Of a DNA stretch of 64,000 nt, positions 56,733-64,000 are shown one piece after another. The DNA is taken from NCBI GenBank assembly GCA_044226525.1, contig JBGAGV010000003.1, positions 62,001 to 126,000 on the forward strand, given 5' to 3'. The position numbers were made by a program, and so were the translations under genes. This DNA comes from VFJQ01 sp044226525. Its GTDB lineage: Bacteria > Verrucomicrobiota > Verrucomicrobiia > Chthoniobacterales > Chthoniobacteraceae. The notes beneath the pieces were generated by a model that was given only the letters and a program-made list of their open reading frames with translations, was not told the DNA's origin and made no database searches. Position 1 is the first letter of the stretch. The number at the start of each line of letters is the position of its first letter.

Positions 56733-59700
56733 TCACAATGCCGCCACGAGCTGCACGAGTTCTTTCAGCCGCTCGGTCGGTTCCTCGGCATAGAGGCGCG
56801 GGAATTTCCCGGCGATTTGCAGGTAATTACCACCACGCGTGAACATGGCGCGGTCTTCGCGGACTTCGACCACGGTGATCTGGCGTGCCTGCGCCGCGAG
56901 TTTGAGTTCGGTGAGCCGGAGCAGATTTTCGGCGGCCTCGGGCAACGGACCAAACCGATCGCGCCAGGTGGCGCGGAGAGTGTCGAGCTGTTCCTGCGCG
57001 GCCACTTCGGCGAGGCGTCGATACGCCTGCACCCGCGGCTGGCTCTCGGCGATGTAAGACGTCGGCAGAAACGCCGGGGCGCGGTTCGGCGACTCGGCCC
57101 ACTCCGCTTCGCGTTGCGCGACGAAATCGAGCTTCAACACCACCTCCAGCCGGGCGACCCCGGCTTCACCCTTCAGCTTCGCCACGGCCTGCCGCAGGAG
57201 CGAGCAGTAAAGATCGAAGCCGATATTGATGATGTGCCCGCTCTGCTGCGTGCCGAGGATGTTGCCCGCGCCTCGAATCTCCAGATCGCGCATGGCGATT
57301 TTGAACCCGGCGCCGAGCGAACTGTATTGCTTGATGGCGTTAATGCGGCGGCGCGCTTCACCCACGGTCATGAGCCCCGGCGGCAGCATGAGATACGCGT
57401 AGGCCTTGTGCTGCGCGCGGCCGACGCGACCGCGAAGCTGGTAGAGATCGGCGAGACCAAACCGGTCGGCGCGGTCGATGATGATCGTATTCGCGTTCGG
57501 AATATCGAGGCCGCTCTCGATGATCGTGGTCGAGACGAGCACATCGGCCTCGGCGTTCACGAACTTGTGCATCACCTCTTCGAGTTGGTCCTCGTCCATC
57601 TGCCCGTGGCCGACGATCACCCGCGCCTTCGGGCAAAGTTCCCCGATGCGGTGCGCGGTCTTTTCGATCGTGCCGATCCGGTTGTGCAGAAAATACACCT
57701 GCCCCTGCCGCGCGAGTTCGCGATTGATCGCGTCGCGGATGATGCGCTCGTCGTAAGGACAGATCAGCGTCTCGGTGGGGATGCGATTGGCCGGCGGGGT
57801 CTCGATGGTGCTCATGTCCTTCGCGCCCATGAGCGAAAGGTAAAGCGTGCGCGGGATCGGGGTGGCCGAGAGCGTGAGCATGTCCACCAGCCGGAACATC
57901 TCCTTGAACTTCTCTTTATGCAGCACGCCGAAGCGCTGCTCTTCGTCGATGATGACGAGGCCGAGATTCTTGAACGCCACGTCTTTCGAAATGAGCCGGT
58001 GCGTGCCGACGACGATATCGACGCTGCCATCCAGCATGCCCTGCACCGTCTTGCGCTGTTCGCCGGCGGTGCGGAAGCGGCTGAGCAGTTCGACCGTGAT
58101 CGGGTAATCGCTCACTCGTTCGCGCAGATTCCGATAGTGCTGCTCCGCGAGCACGGTGGTCGGCACGAGAAAGGCCACCTGCTTCCCGCCCGTCACGGCC
58201 TTGAACGCCGCGCGAATGGCCACCTCCGTCTTGCCAAATCCCACATCGCCGCAGATGAGCCGATCCATCGGCCGCGTGCTCTCCATGTCGGCCTTCGTGG
58301 CCGCGATCGCGGTGAGCTGGTCGGGCGTTTCCTTGTAGAGGAAGGACGACTCGAACTCGTGCTCCCATTTGCCATCGCCGGGAAAGGCAAAGCCGACCTG
58401 CGTCTCGCGCTCTGCATGGTGGCGGAGAAGCTGGGCCGCGTAATCGAAGACGGATTTCTCCGCGCGCTTCTTCGCGCTCGCCCACTTCGGATCGCCGAGC
58501 AGCGAAAGCGGCGGATTCTTTTTCCCCACGCCCACGTAGCGAGACACCATGAAGCTCTGCTCCAGCGGCACATAGAGCTTGGCGCGTTCGGCAAATTCGA
58601 GGACGAGCACATCTTCATTGGTGTCGCCGCGCGGCACATTGCGCATCCCGTCGTAGCGGGCGATGCCGTGTTCGAGATGCACGACGAGTTCGCCGTCGGT
58701 CAGCTCGGAAAAGTCGATCTGCGTCCGGGACTGCGCGAGCCGCGCTCGCTGCATCGCCATGCGGCGCGCGCGAGTGTTGCGATAGCGCCCGAACAACTCC
58801 GCGTCGCTCAACAGCGCCAGTTTGCCCGCCGGGAAAGTGAAGCCGCGCGAAAGCGGGCCAATCGAGAAGTGCAGCACGTCGGCTTCCACCGGCGGCACCA
58901 GTTCGCGCAGACGCTCGATCTCGCCTTCGTTGTTGCAGAAGACATGCACATGCCAGCCATCGCGCCGCCACGCGGTGAGTTGATCGAAGAACCGCTCGCG
59001 CTTCAGCTCATCGACAAGAAAATCGCCCGCGGCGAACTCACCGAGGCCGTGATCGAAGAACGCGCACGAGAAGTCTTCGGATTCCGGGATTCGGTTCAAG
59101 GGCTGAGCGCTCTCCGAATCCTCGAATCCCGGACGGCCGGAATCGGGGAATGCTTCCGCTCCTTCGAGGAAACGAACCTGAGCGCCAAGCCACGTGCCAC
59201 CGGCGTCGATGGTCACGTCGTCCTTGCGGATGAGGTCGGCGAGTTTGCAGGTGCGCTTGGCACTGGCCGCATCGCCGAAGAGCAGCGTGATCGAATCGGC
59301 CTGCTGCACGGTGGTTTGGGCATCGAGGTCGAAGTGGCGCAGCGACTCGATTTCGTCGCCGAAGAGTTCGATTCGCGCGGGCAGCGAATGGTGGAAGGAG
59401 AAGACGTCGATGATGCCGCCGCGCACGGCGAATTGTCCGCGCTCGGAAACCTGGGCGACGTGCTCGTAGCCGGCGTCGGCAAGTTGTTGCAGCAGCTTTT
59501 CGCGGTCGAGGTGCTGGCCGCGTTTGAGCACGGTTTCGAGCTGGCCGAACGACTCGGGCGTGGGCACGACCTCTTCGAGACCCGCCTTGGTGAGGACCAC
59601 GACGGAGCGGGCTTTTTTCTCGGCAAGTTTGTGCAGCACGGCGAGGCGCTCGGCGACGTTTTCCGGATCGGGTATGGCGCCTTCGACGGGGGCGAGATCC

Positions 59701-59969
59701 TGCTCCGGGTAAAAGAGCGCCTCCGGCAGCCAGTGGGTCAATTCATTGTGAAGCGCTTCCTGCGACGACTGCGTTTCGCAGACGATCCAGACGCAGTGCT
59801 TCGAACTGCGGGCCAGCACAGCAGCCAGCGTCGGGCGCGCGGAAGGGAAGACATGCTCGAAGGCCAGCGTTTCTCCCTTGCGGACACGGGCCAGCCTTTC
59901 CGCCATCGGCGGCGCAGCAGCGATGATGTCCAGCACGTCGGGCGCTTTCACAAAGGGATGGAACCTCAC
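56733..59969 (-). CDS. mfd: Transcription-repair coupling factor
   Basis: About 1078 residues if translation starts at the GTG at 59969 (VRFHPFVKAPDVLDI); a TTG seven codons upstream and an internal ATG at about residue 22 are alternatives. The N-terminal UvrB-like region comes first. The RNA polymerase-interacting domain follows (ELTDGELVVHLEHGIARYDG). The RecG-like translocase has Walker A GDVGFGKTEVA, motif II VIIDEEQRFGVLHKEKF and LTLSATPIPRTLYLSL. The C-terminal TRCF domain ends the protein. It removes stalled RNA polymerase at lesions and recruits UvrA. Length is near the family's ~1150. Confidence 0.96.
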   Translation of the reverse strand: MRFHPFVKAPDVLDIIAAAPPMAERLARVRKGETLAFEHVFPSARPTLAAVLARSSKHCVWIVCETQSSQEALHNELTHWLPEALFYPEQDLAPVEGAIPDPENVAERLAVLHKLAEKKARSVVVLTKAGLEEVVPTPESFGQLETVLKRGQHLDREKLLQQLADAGYEHVAQVSERGQFAVRGGIIDVFSFHHSLPARIELFGDEIESLRHFDLDAQTTVQQADSITLLFGDAASAKRTCKLADLIRKDDVTIDAGGTWLGAQVRFLEGAEAFPDSGRPGFEDSESAQPLNRIPESEDFSCAFFDHGLGEFAAGDFLVDELKRERFFDQLTAWRRDGWHVHVFCNNEGEIERLRELVPPVEADVLHFSIGPLSRGFTFPAGKLALLSDAELFGRYRNTRARRMAMQRARLAQSRTQIDFSELTDGELVVHLEHGIARYDGMRNVPRGDTNEDVLVLEFAERAKLYVPLEQSFMVSRYVGVGKKNPPLSLLGDPKWASAKKRAEKSVFDYAAQLLRHHAERETQVGFAFPGDGKWEHEFESSFLYKETPDQLTAIAATKADMESTRPMDRLICGDVGFGKTEVAIRAAFKAVTGGKQVAFLVPTTVLAEQHYRNLRERVSDYPITVELLSRFRTAGEQRKTVQGMLDGSVDIVVGTHRLISKDVAFKNLGLVIIDEEQRFGVLHKEKFKEMFRLVDMLTLSATPIPRTLYLSLMGAKDMSTIETPPANRIPTETLICPYDERIIRDAINRELARQGQVYFLHNRIGTIEKTAHRIGELCPKARVIVGHGQMDEDQLEEVMHKFVNAEADVLVSTTIIESGLDIPNANTIIIDRADRFGLADLYQLRGRVGRAQHKAYAYLMLPPGLMTVGEARRRINAIKQYSSLGAGFKIAMRDLEIRGAGNILGTQQSGHIINIGFDLYCSLLRQAVAKLKGEAGVARLEVVLKLDFVAQREAEWAESPNRAPAFLPTSYIAESQPRVQAYRRLAEVAAQEQLDTLRATWRDRFGPLPEAAENLLRLTELKLAAQARQITVVEVREDRAMFTRGGNYLQIAGKFPRLYAEEPTERLKELVQLVAAL

Positions 59970-60011
59970 GCATGGCGACCGTGCACGCAAGCAAGGCCCG
60001 TGTCCTGTGGG

Positions 60012-62423
60012 CTATTGGCCCAGCGCTTCGATCGGAAGGTGGGCGGCGGGCTGAAGCGCTTGCGCGCGCTGGAGGTAACTCCGGGTCTGGCGCAGGCGAG
60101 TGTCTTCGGAACGGGAATCTCCCGGTATCCTGCTGTCTGCGACCGCCGCAGCGAAATAGAGGTTCGCGGCACGCACGGACGCAAGGAGGTCTTCCGGAGC
60201 GGTATCACCGAGATCACAAGATGGATAGAGTGGGCGGACGAAGCGTCTGCCGATCCAGTCCAGAAAGGTCATGCCTACAAGGCGCTCGCGAGGCGGTGGC
60301 TGGCGCGGGCCGAGGTAAGCGAGCAGCGGGCGGTCATCCGTCGTCAGGGGAAAAGCCGCGAAGTCGGGATCGGCGGCGTGCAGGTCTCCGGCGAGCAGGA
60401 GCCACGCATTCTCCGGCGACTCGAAGAACGCCGAACGCGGCCCAATCGCGCGAAGCTGCGCGGAAATGAAATCACGGGAGATGGGCAAGGGTTCGTTCGA
60501 TCCGAGCAGGCCGACTACGGGCTGGATGGGGTCGAGATTCGACCGCACCACGCCCGCGCGAGGGAAGGCGTCGGCAAAGGTGCGCACGATGCTGCCCGCC
60601 GTCTGCGCGGTGTGTTGATAGCACGGCAGCCACAGACAAAACACGCCACCGGGATTCAAACGCTCCCGACCGCGCTCGAAGAATTCCCGCGAGTAAAGAT
60701 TCGCGCTGGAGTCTTCGGTCGGAAAGAAGAGGTCACAGATGATGGCGTCGAACTTCTCTGGCGATTGCGCGAGGATCACGCGACCATCGCCGACGTGCAG
60801 GTGCACGCAAGGGTCGGTGAACAGGCGCCGGTTCCATTCGCCGAAATGCTCCCGCGCCGCCTGCACAACCTCGGGCACCAGTTCGACCGCGTGCAATTCC
60901 CGCACGGGGAAATCGAGCGCGGCGGCGGCGGAGATTCCCGAAGCCATGCCGATGGTCATCACGCGTTCCGGATGGCGGCAGAAGAGCAGCGGGACCCAGC
61001 TTTGATGCCGCTGGGAAGACAGGGCGCGCTGCGTGCCGCTGAGGCGCTGGCGGCTGTTGAGCAAAATCTGCCGAGAACCGGTGTTGCGATCTTCCACGAT
61101 CACAACGGGGCCGTAGGCGCCGGTGTAGTCCGCGATGGGGCGCAGTTCCGGCGTGAGACCGAGCGTTTCGCGCGACCGGGCTGCCTGCCACACGCCGATC
61201 AGAGCGATCGGCAGCAACGCGAAACTCAGACGCCGCGGGCTCAGAGCCATGGCGACAAGCAGATACCCCCATCCCACGATCACGGTCGCTATCGGCAAGC
61301 CGCAGGCGGGCGGGAGCAAAAACGTGCCGAGAACCACGCCGAGCGCCGCGCCGAGCTTGTTCGTGGCCAGCATGAAACCGAGCACACGGCCTTGATGAGT
61401 CGAGCGGCTTCGCGCGAGATCCCAAGCCAGAGGGAAGACTCCACCGAGACAGGCCGCGAGCGACAGGAGCCACGGGACATTTTTGCCCAGCGCCTGCATG
61501 AGCATACCGATGGGCGTGTCCGCGGAAAGGTCGATTTGCTGCCGGACCATCGCCGTGGCGACGCCCGGCACGAAGAACAGCGCGGCAGCTCCGAGCCCAG
61601 CGAAGAGAGCAAGCAGCTTCGGAGTGGAAATACCCTGCGCGCGCAGAGCGCTCACAGCCAGCGAGCCAAGGCCAAAGCCGCCGACGAAAGTCGCGAGAAC
61701 AGCGGCAACCGCGTAGATCGAACCTTCCAAAATCTGTCGCACCCACATAATCAGGAGGGACTGAGCGGCGAGCGAAAGCAGACCCGAAGCGGCCAGCACA
61801 AGCCAACCGAATCGGTGAGCGCACTCACTCATCGGCTCGCGCGCGGGCGACTCCACGCTTCCAGCGAACCACCACGCGGCAAGCCCCCCAGCGATTTGCA
61901 CCCCGGCGGCAATCGCGAACGATGCCTGCACACCCAACCACCAAGGCAAGATCACCCCACCCGCGATCACCCCAATCGCAGCACCGAGCAAGTTGCCACC
62001 GTAAAAGGGGGCACCTCGTGCGGTGCGTTCAGCTGGGCCGGGCACGAAGGCTTCCGCGAGACTAGGAAAGGCGATCCCGGCGAGAAACACCGGCGGGCCG
62101 ACCAGCAGCAGCGTAGCGATGATCGAGCTTTGCTCGGCGTGGCGGAAAAACGCGAACGTCAGCAGTGCTGCCAGACCGGACGCCGTTTCACACCGGCCGT
62201 AGTAGCGCAGCGGCCGACGCGTCCGCGCGACGAGTCTCGCTCCCCACAGATTCCCCAGCGCCGCGGAGGCAAAGAAGACAGCGATGACCAGCGTCGCCGC
62301 GACGACGGTATTTCCCGCTCGCAGCGAGACCAGCCGCGTCCAGAGCGTCTCCAACGCCAGGGCGCTGAAGCCCGAGAGGACATAGAGAGACAGCAGAAGC
62401 GGGCTCAGCGAGCGGGTGCGCAC
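60012..62423 (-). CDS. Membrane-fused spermidine synthase-like protein
   Basis: An 803-residue protein with a GTG start. The first ~430 residues contain about 12 transmembrane helices resembling an MFS-type or spermidine-synthase-associated transporter (LYVLSGFSALALETLWTRLV is the characteristic opening). The C-terminal domain is a Rossmann methyltransferase-like polyamine synthase: VMTIGMASGISAAAAL, HAVELVPEVVQAARE, VGDGRVILAQS and DAIICDLFFPTED, with Asp at the catalytic position. Fused MFS/spermidine-synthase proteins are common in PVC and Deltaproteobacteria; substrates are not known. A third C-terminal helical region (QTRSYLQRAQALQP) resembles a TPR remnant. Confidence 0.85.
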   Translation of the reverse strand: MRTRSLSPLLLSLYVLSGFSALALETLWTRLVSLRAGNTVVAATLVIAVFFASAALGNLWGARLVARTRRPLRYYGRCETASGLAALLTFAFFRHAEQSSIIATLLLVGPPVFLAGIAFPSLAEAFVPGPAERTARGAPFYGGNLLGAAIGVIAGGVILPWWLGVQASFAIAAGVQIAGGLAAWWFAGSVESPAREPMSECAHRFGWLVLAASGLLSLAAQSLLIMWVRQILEGSIYAVAAVLATFVGGFGLGSLAVSALRAQGISTPKLLALFAGLGAAALFFVPGVATAMVRQQIDLSADTPIGMLMQALGKNVPWLLSLAACLGGVFPLAWDLARSRSTHQGRVLGFMLATNKLGAALGVVLGTFLLPPACGLPIATVIVGWGYLLVAMALSPRRLSFALLPIALIGVWQAARSRETLGLTPELRPIADYTGAYGPVVIVEDRNTGSRQILLNSRQRLSGTQRALSSQRHQSWVPLLFCRHPERVMTIGMASGISAAAALDFPVRELHAVELVPEVVQAAREHFGEWNRRLFTDPCVHLHVGDGRVILAQSPEKFDAIICDLFFPTEDSSANLYSREFFERGRERLNPGGVFCLWLPCYQHTAQTAGSIVRTFADAFPRAGVVRSNLDPIQPVVGLLGSNEPLPISRDFISAQLRAIGPRSAFFESPENAWLLLAGDLHAADPDFAAFPLTTDDRPLLAYLGPRQPPPRERLVGMTFLDWIGRRFVRPLYPSCDLGDTAPEDLLASVRAANLYFAAAVADSRIPGDSRSEDTRLRQTRSYLQRAQALQPAAHLPIEALGQ

Positions 62424-62435
62424 GCGGGCCAGCGA

Positions 62436-63293
62436 TTACGGCCGCGTGCTGACTTTCTCCGCAGTGGGGAAATCGACAGGGACTTTTTGCGTGACCTTGC
62501 CGGTCGCCGCCCACTCGACGCCGCGTTGGAGCGTCACGGCGAAGCCGGCGCACTTGATCGCTTCGAGCGCGTGGCCAAGTGCGGTGTGGAAGACGCGGCC
62601 CTTGCCAAAGTCGATTGTCATGAGCAATGGCTCGTCTTCGCCGGTGCCGCCTTTGGCGGGATCGGAATACGCGCTCGCCAGCACGGTCACGTTTTTCGCC
62701 GGGCCACGCAGAGTGTCGTAGAGTTCGTCTTTGCCGTGCATCCATTTGTTCGGCAGGCCGGCCATGATCGGATGTTGCGGCGCCCGTGTGACCATGAGGA
62801 ATTCGTGCTGCTGGCCGTGATGCCCGCCCGGACCCGCGGCGGTGTCGCCGGTCCACTTCCCGTCGCGCAGGCGGAGCTTCGGTCCGCTCTTTTCATTGCG
62901 CCCGCCCCAGCCACCGACGGCGATCATTTCATTGTAGGCGGCCCATTCGGGGAAGGAGTTGTCCGCTGCGTGCACACTCACAAATCCACCGCCCCCGCTG
63001 ACGTATCTCTCAAACGCTGCCTTCGTCTCCGCGGGCCACGGCTCGCCGTTGTAGTTGGAAACGACGACCTGATAGTCCGCGAAGTTCGGTTTGAACGTGG
63101 AGATATCCTGACCTTTCGCGGGCGCGGTGGCGACCTCGACAGTGCACAGACCGTCAGCCTCGAGGATCTTCTTCAGCTCCGGCGAGGTAACGGCCCATTG
63201 ATGATTATTCTGCCCGTCGATGAGCAGCGCCTTGATCGGCGCGGCGTGGGCAGTGAAGGCGAACGCGAGGACGAGGGCGAGGAGGGGTTTCAT
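62436..63293 (-). CDS. Exported ThuA-domain protein
   Basis: A 285-residue protein with a signal peptide (MKPLLALVLAFAFTAHA). ThuA motifs: IKALLIDGQNNHQWAVTSPE, DYQVVVSNYNGEPWP, GGGGFVSVHAADNSFPEW and GRVFHTALGHALEAI. It lacks the helical insert of the other ThuA protein at 51.2 kb. It is the last in a minus-strand run that includes the YHS-like protein, the small cytochrome and the outer-membrane protein, and starts 55 bases after the stop of the YHS-like gene. Association with cytochrome genes suggests a part in periplasmic sugar oxidation; this is inference. Confidence 0.9.
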   Translation of the reverse strand: MKPLLALVLAFAFTAHAAPIKALLIDGQNNHQWAVTSPELKKILEADGLCTVEVATAPAKGQDISTFKPNFADYQVVVSNYNGEPWPAETKAAFERYVSGGGGFVSVHAADNSFPEWAAYNEMIAVGGWGGRNEKSGPKLRLRDGKWTGDTAAGPGGHHGQQHEFLMVTRAPQHPIMAGLPNKWMHGKDELYDTLRGPAKNVTVLASAYSDPAKGGTGEDEPLLMTIDFGKGRVFHTALGHALEAIKCAGFAVTLQRGVEWAATGKVTQKVPVDFPTAEKVSTRP

Positions 63294-63348
63294 GCCTCAC
63301 GCATGACCGCTCGCCTCGCGAAAGCGAAGACGAAAATCCGCGCGACCG

Positions 63349-63594
63349 TTAACTGCCCGCGAGGGCTTTCTTCGTCGCCGCAGCGTATTTCTGCGGATTC
63401 GCTTTGTATTTCTTCACGCAGCTTTTGCAGCAGAAGAGAATGGTGCGTCCGCCTTCCTGATACGGGATGATTTCGCCCGTGTCGCCGCCGAGCGTTTCGC
63501 CGGTGACGGGGCAGATTTTCTGTTTGGCCGAACCGGCGAAGGCGCCGGCATCGAGGCAGGTGACCAGCAGCAGGGCTGCGAGGATGGTTTTCAT
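63349..63594 (-). CDS. Small exported YHS/TRASH-like metal-binding protein
   Basis: An 81-residue protein with a signal peptide (MKTILAALLLVTCLDAGAFA). The mature part has ICPVTGETLGG, then LFCCKSCVKKYKANPQKYAA: cysteines spaced as in YHS/TRASH metal-sensor or chaperone domains, which bind Cu, Hg or other soft metals. It starts three bases after the cytochrome stop, so the two are co-transcribed. A role delivering copper or haem-related metal to the cytochrome is possible but not shown. Confidence 0.75.
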   Translation of the reverse strand: MKTILAALLLVTCLDAGAFAGSAKQKICPVTGETLGGDTGEIIPYQEGGRTILFCCKSCVKKYKANPQKYAAATKKALAGS

Positions 63595-63597
63595 AAA

Positions 63598-63864
63598 TCA
63601 GTTCGCTTCCTTGAGGAATTGCGCGATGGCCTGCGCCTCGCGGCCGGTGAGGCTGGCCCGCACCCGCATGTGGTGGGTGATGACGTCCCACTGCGCGTCG
63701 CTGAAGCTCTTGGCAGGACGCGCATTGTGGCAACGCATGCAGGTCTGAGCCCAGAGTTTCGCAGCATCGATGCCGTCGTCGGCAGTGGCTTTGTCTTCGC
63801 CGGCGCGGAGAGCCGGGGCGATGAAGGAGAGGCCGAGAAGAAGTAAAAGAGCGGAGAATTTCAT
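63598..63864 (-). CDS. Small secreted c-type cytochrome
   Basis: An 88-residue protein with a signal peptide (MKFSALLLLLGLSFIAPALRA). The single haem-binding motif is CMRCH at about residue 42, and HHMRVRASLTGREAQAIAQF supplies a likely axial Met. The fold is a minimal class-I-like cytochrome c, matching the 'cytochrome c' partner often found beside PVC porin genes. The start at 63864 is chosen for the signal peptide. It follows the partial outer-membrane protein gene by 19 bases. Confidence 0.85.
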   Translation of the reverse strand: MKFSALLLLLGLSFIAPALRAGEDKATADDGIDAAKLWAQTCMRCHNARPAKSFSDAQWDVITHHMRVRASLTGREAQAIAQFLKEAN

Positions 63865-63883
63865 GAAGTTGGTCGGGTGAAAA

Positions 63884-64000
63884 TTAGAGACCGGTGGCGA
63901 CACCGATGAGGAAGGTGTCGTGATCGGGTTCGCCGTTCTGACTGTAGTGCGTGAGCTCGTAAGCGGTCTTCAGCACGGTGGAACCGGTGAGCCAGTAATC
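63884..64000 (-). CDS. C-terminal end of an outer-membrane beta-barrel protein (partial)
   Basis: The last 38 codons of a gene that enters from beyond the window read DYWLTGSTVLKTAYELTHYS, QNGEPDHDTFLIGVATGL, then TAA. Alternating hydrophobic residues and aromatic girdles look like the last strands of a porin or OprP/DcaP-type barrel, though the final residue is Leu rather than Phe. It is the first gene seen of the cytochrome/YHS/ThuA run. Confidence 0.6.
   Translation of the reverse strand, partial: DYWLTGSTVLKTAYELTHYSQNGEPDHDTFLIGVATGL

Noticed and set aside
56817..63470. 2217-codon plus-strand open frame opposite mfd, the spermidine-synthase fusion and ThuA
   Set aside because: Three well-recognised genes occupy the minus strand there; the plus-strand translation is Arg/Glu/His-rich and domainless.

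Overview
The window is GC-rich (my impression, roughly 60-65%), densely packed bacterial DNA that looks like a member of the Verrucomicrobiota, most likely a soil or freshwater lineage near Chthoniobacter (Spartobacteria). This is inferred from gene content, not from a marker tree. The supporting families are PVC-type haem-binding 'membrane-bound dehydrogenase' proteins, ThuA and DUF1080 (3-keto-glycoside hydrolase) proteins, Tat-exported Gfo/Idh/MocA oxidoreductases, an autotransporter-strand-repeat protein ending in a PEP-CTERM anchor, a TIGR04073 exosortase-associated protein, and DapL, the diaminopimelate aminotransferase typical of this phylum.

Layout: 1-3.8 kb holds a cut-off neutral-ceramidase-like gene overlapping a large haem-binding dehydrogenase (minus strand). 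3.9-7.3 kb carries an amidohydrolase, mnmE and pyrD. 7.3-14.3 kb is a complete F1Fo ATP synthase operon, atpB-E-F-H-A-G-D-C. It is preceded by a perfect TGTGA-N6-TCACA palindrome, has a terminator-shaped hairpin between atpE and atpF, and ends in a clear intrinsic terminator. 14.3-15.0 kb is a gene-free block with a 112-bp tandem repeat. 15.0-21.6 kb is a plus-strand run of mostly exported sugar and polymer metabolism genes (esterase, Gfo/Idh/MocA, TolB-like propeller, sugar isomerase, Bax-inhibitor-like protein, PQQ-propeller protein). 21.7-31.4 kb is mainly minus strand: a 1229-residue secreted haem/LamG-like protein, an AraC regulator, a sialidase, an MsbA-like ABC exporter and a DUF1080 protein, with a plus-strand Uma2 gene inside. 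31.6-35.9 kb is a 1444-residue secreted sugar dehydrogenase with PKD/Ig-like domains. 36.2-40.8 kb is gltB. 40.8-45.0 kb has an SGNH hydrolase, TerC-ExoD, the TIGR04073 protein and a 23S-type m5U methyltransferase. 45.1-49.8 kb has a GH140-like glycosidase divergent from the PEP-CTERM autotransporter-repeat protein, whose stop codon lies inside a tRNA-Ala gene. 50-52.6 kb has small genes (RidA, GIY-YIG, ThuA, lipoprotein). 52.6-53.4 kb is a second gene-free repeat block, related to the one at 14.3 kb and holding a 25-bp perfect inverted repeat between 25-bp direct repeats. 53.4-64 kb has dapL, a GYF/trypsin membrane protein, mfd, a fused transporter/spermidine-synthase, a second ThuA protein, a YHS-like metal protein, a small cytochrome c and the end of an outer-membrane beta-barrel gene.

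How it fits together: the housekeeping genes (tRNA modification, pyrimidine synthesis, ATP synthase, glutamate synthase, lysine/peptidoglycan synthesis, transcription-coupled repair) lie among a secreted degradative repertoire for glycans and lipids: oxidation of sugars to 3-keto forms, cleavage, and cytochrome-linked electron disposal. I found no phage, CRISPR, transposase or defence system. The least explained material is non-coding: the two related repeat blocks, several leader or intercistronic inverted repeats, and a recurring TTGCC-type -35 element.
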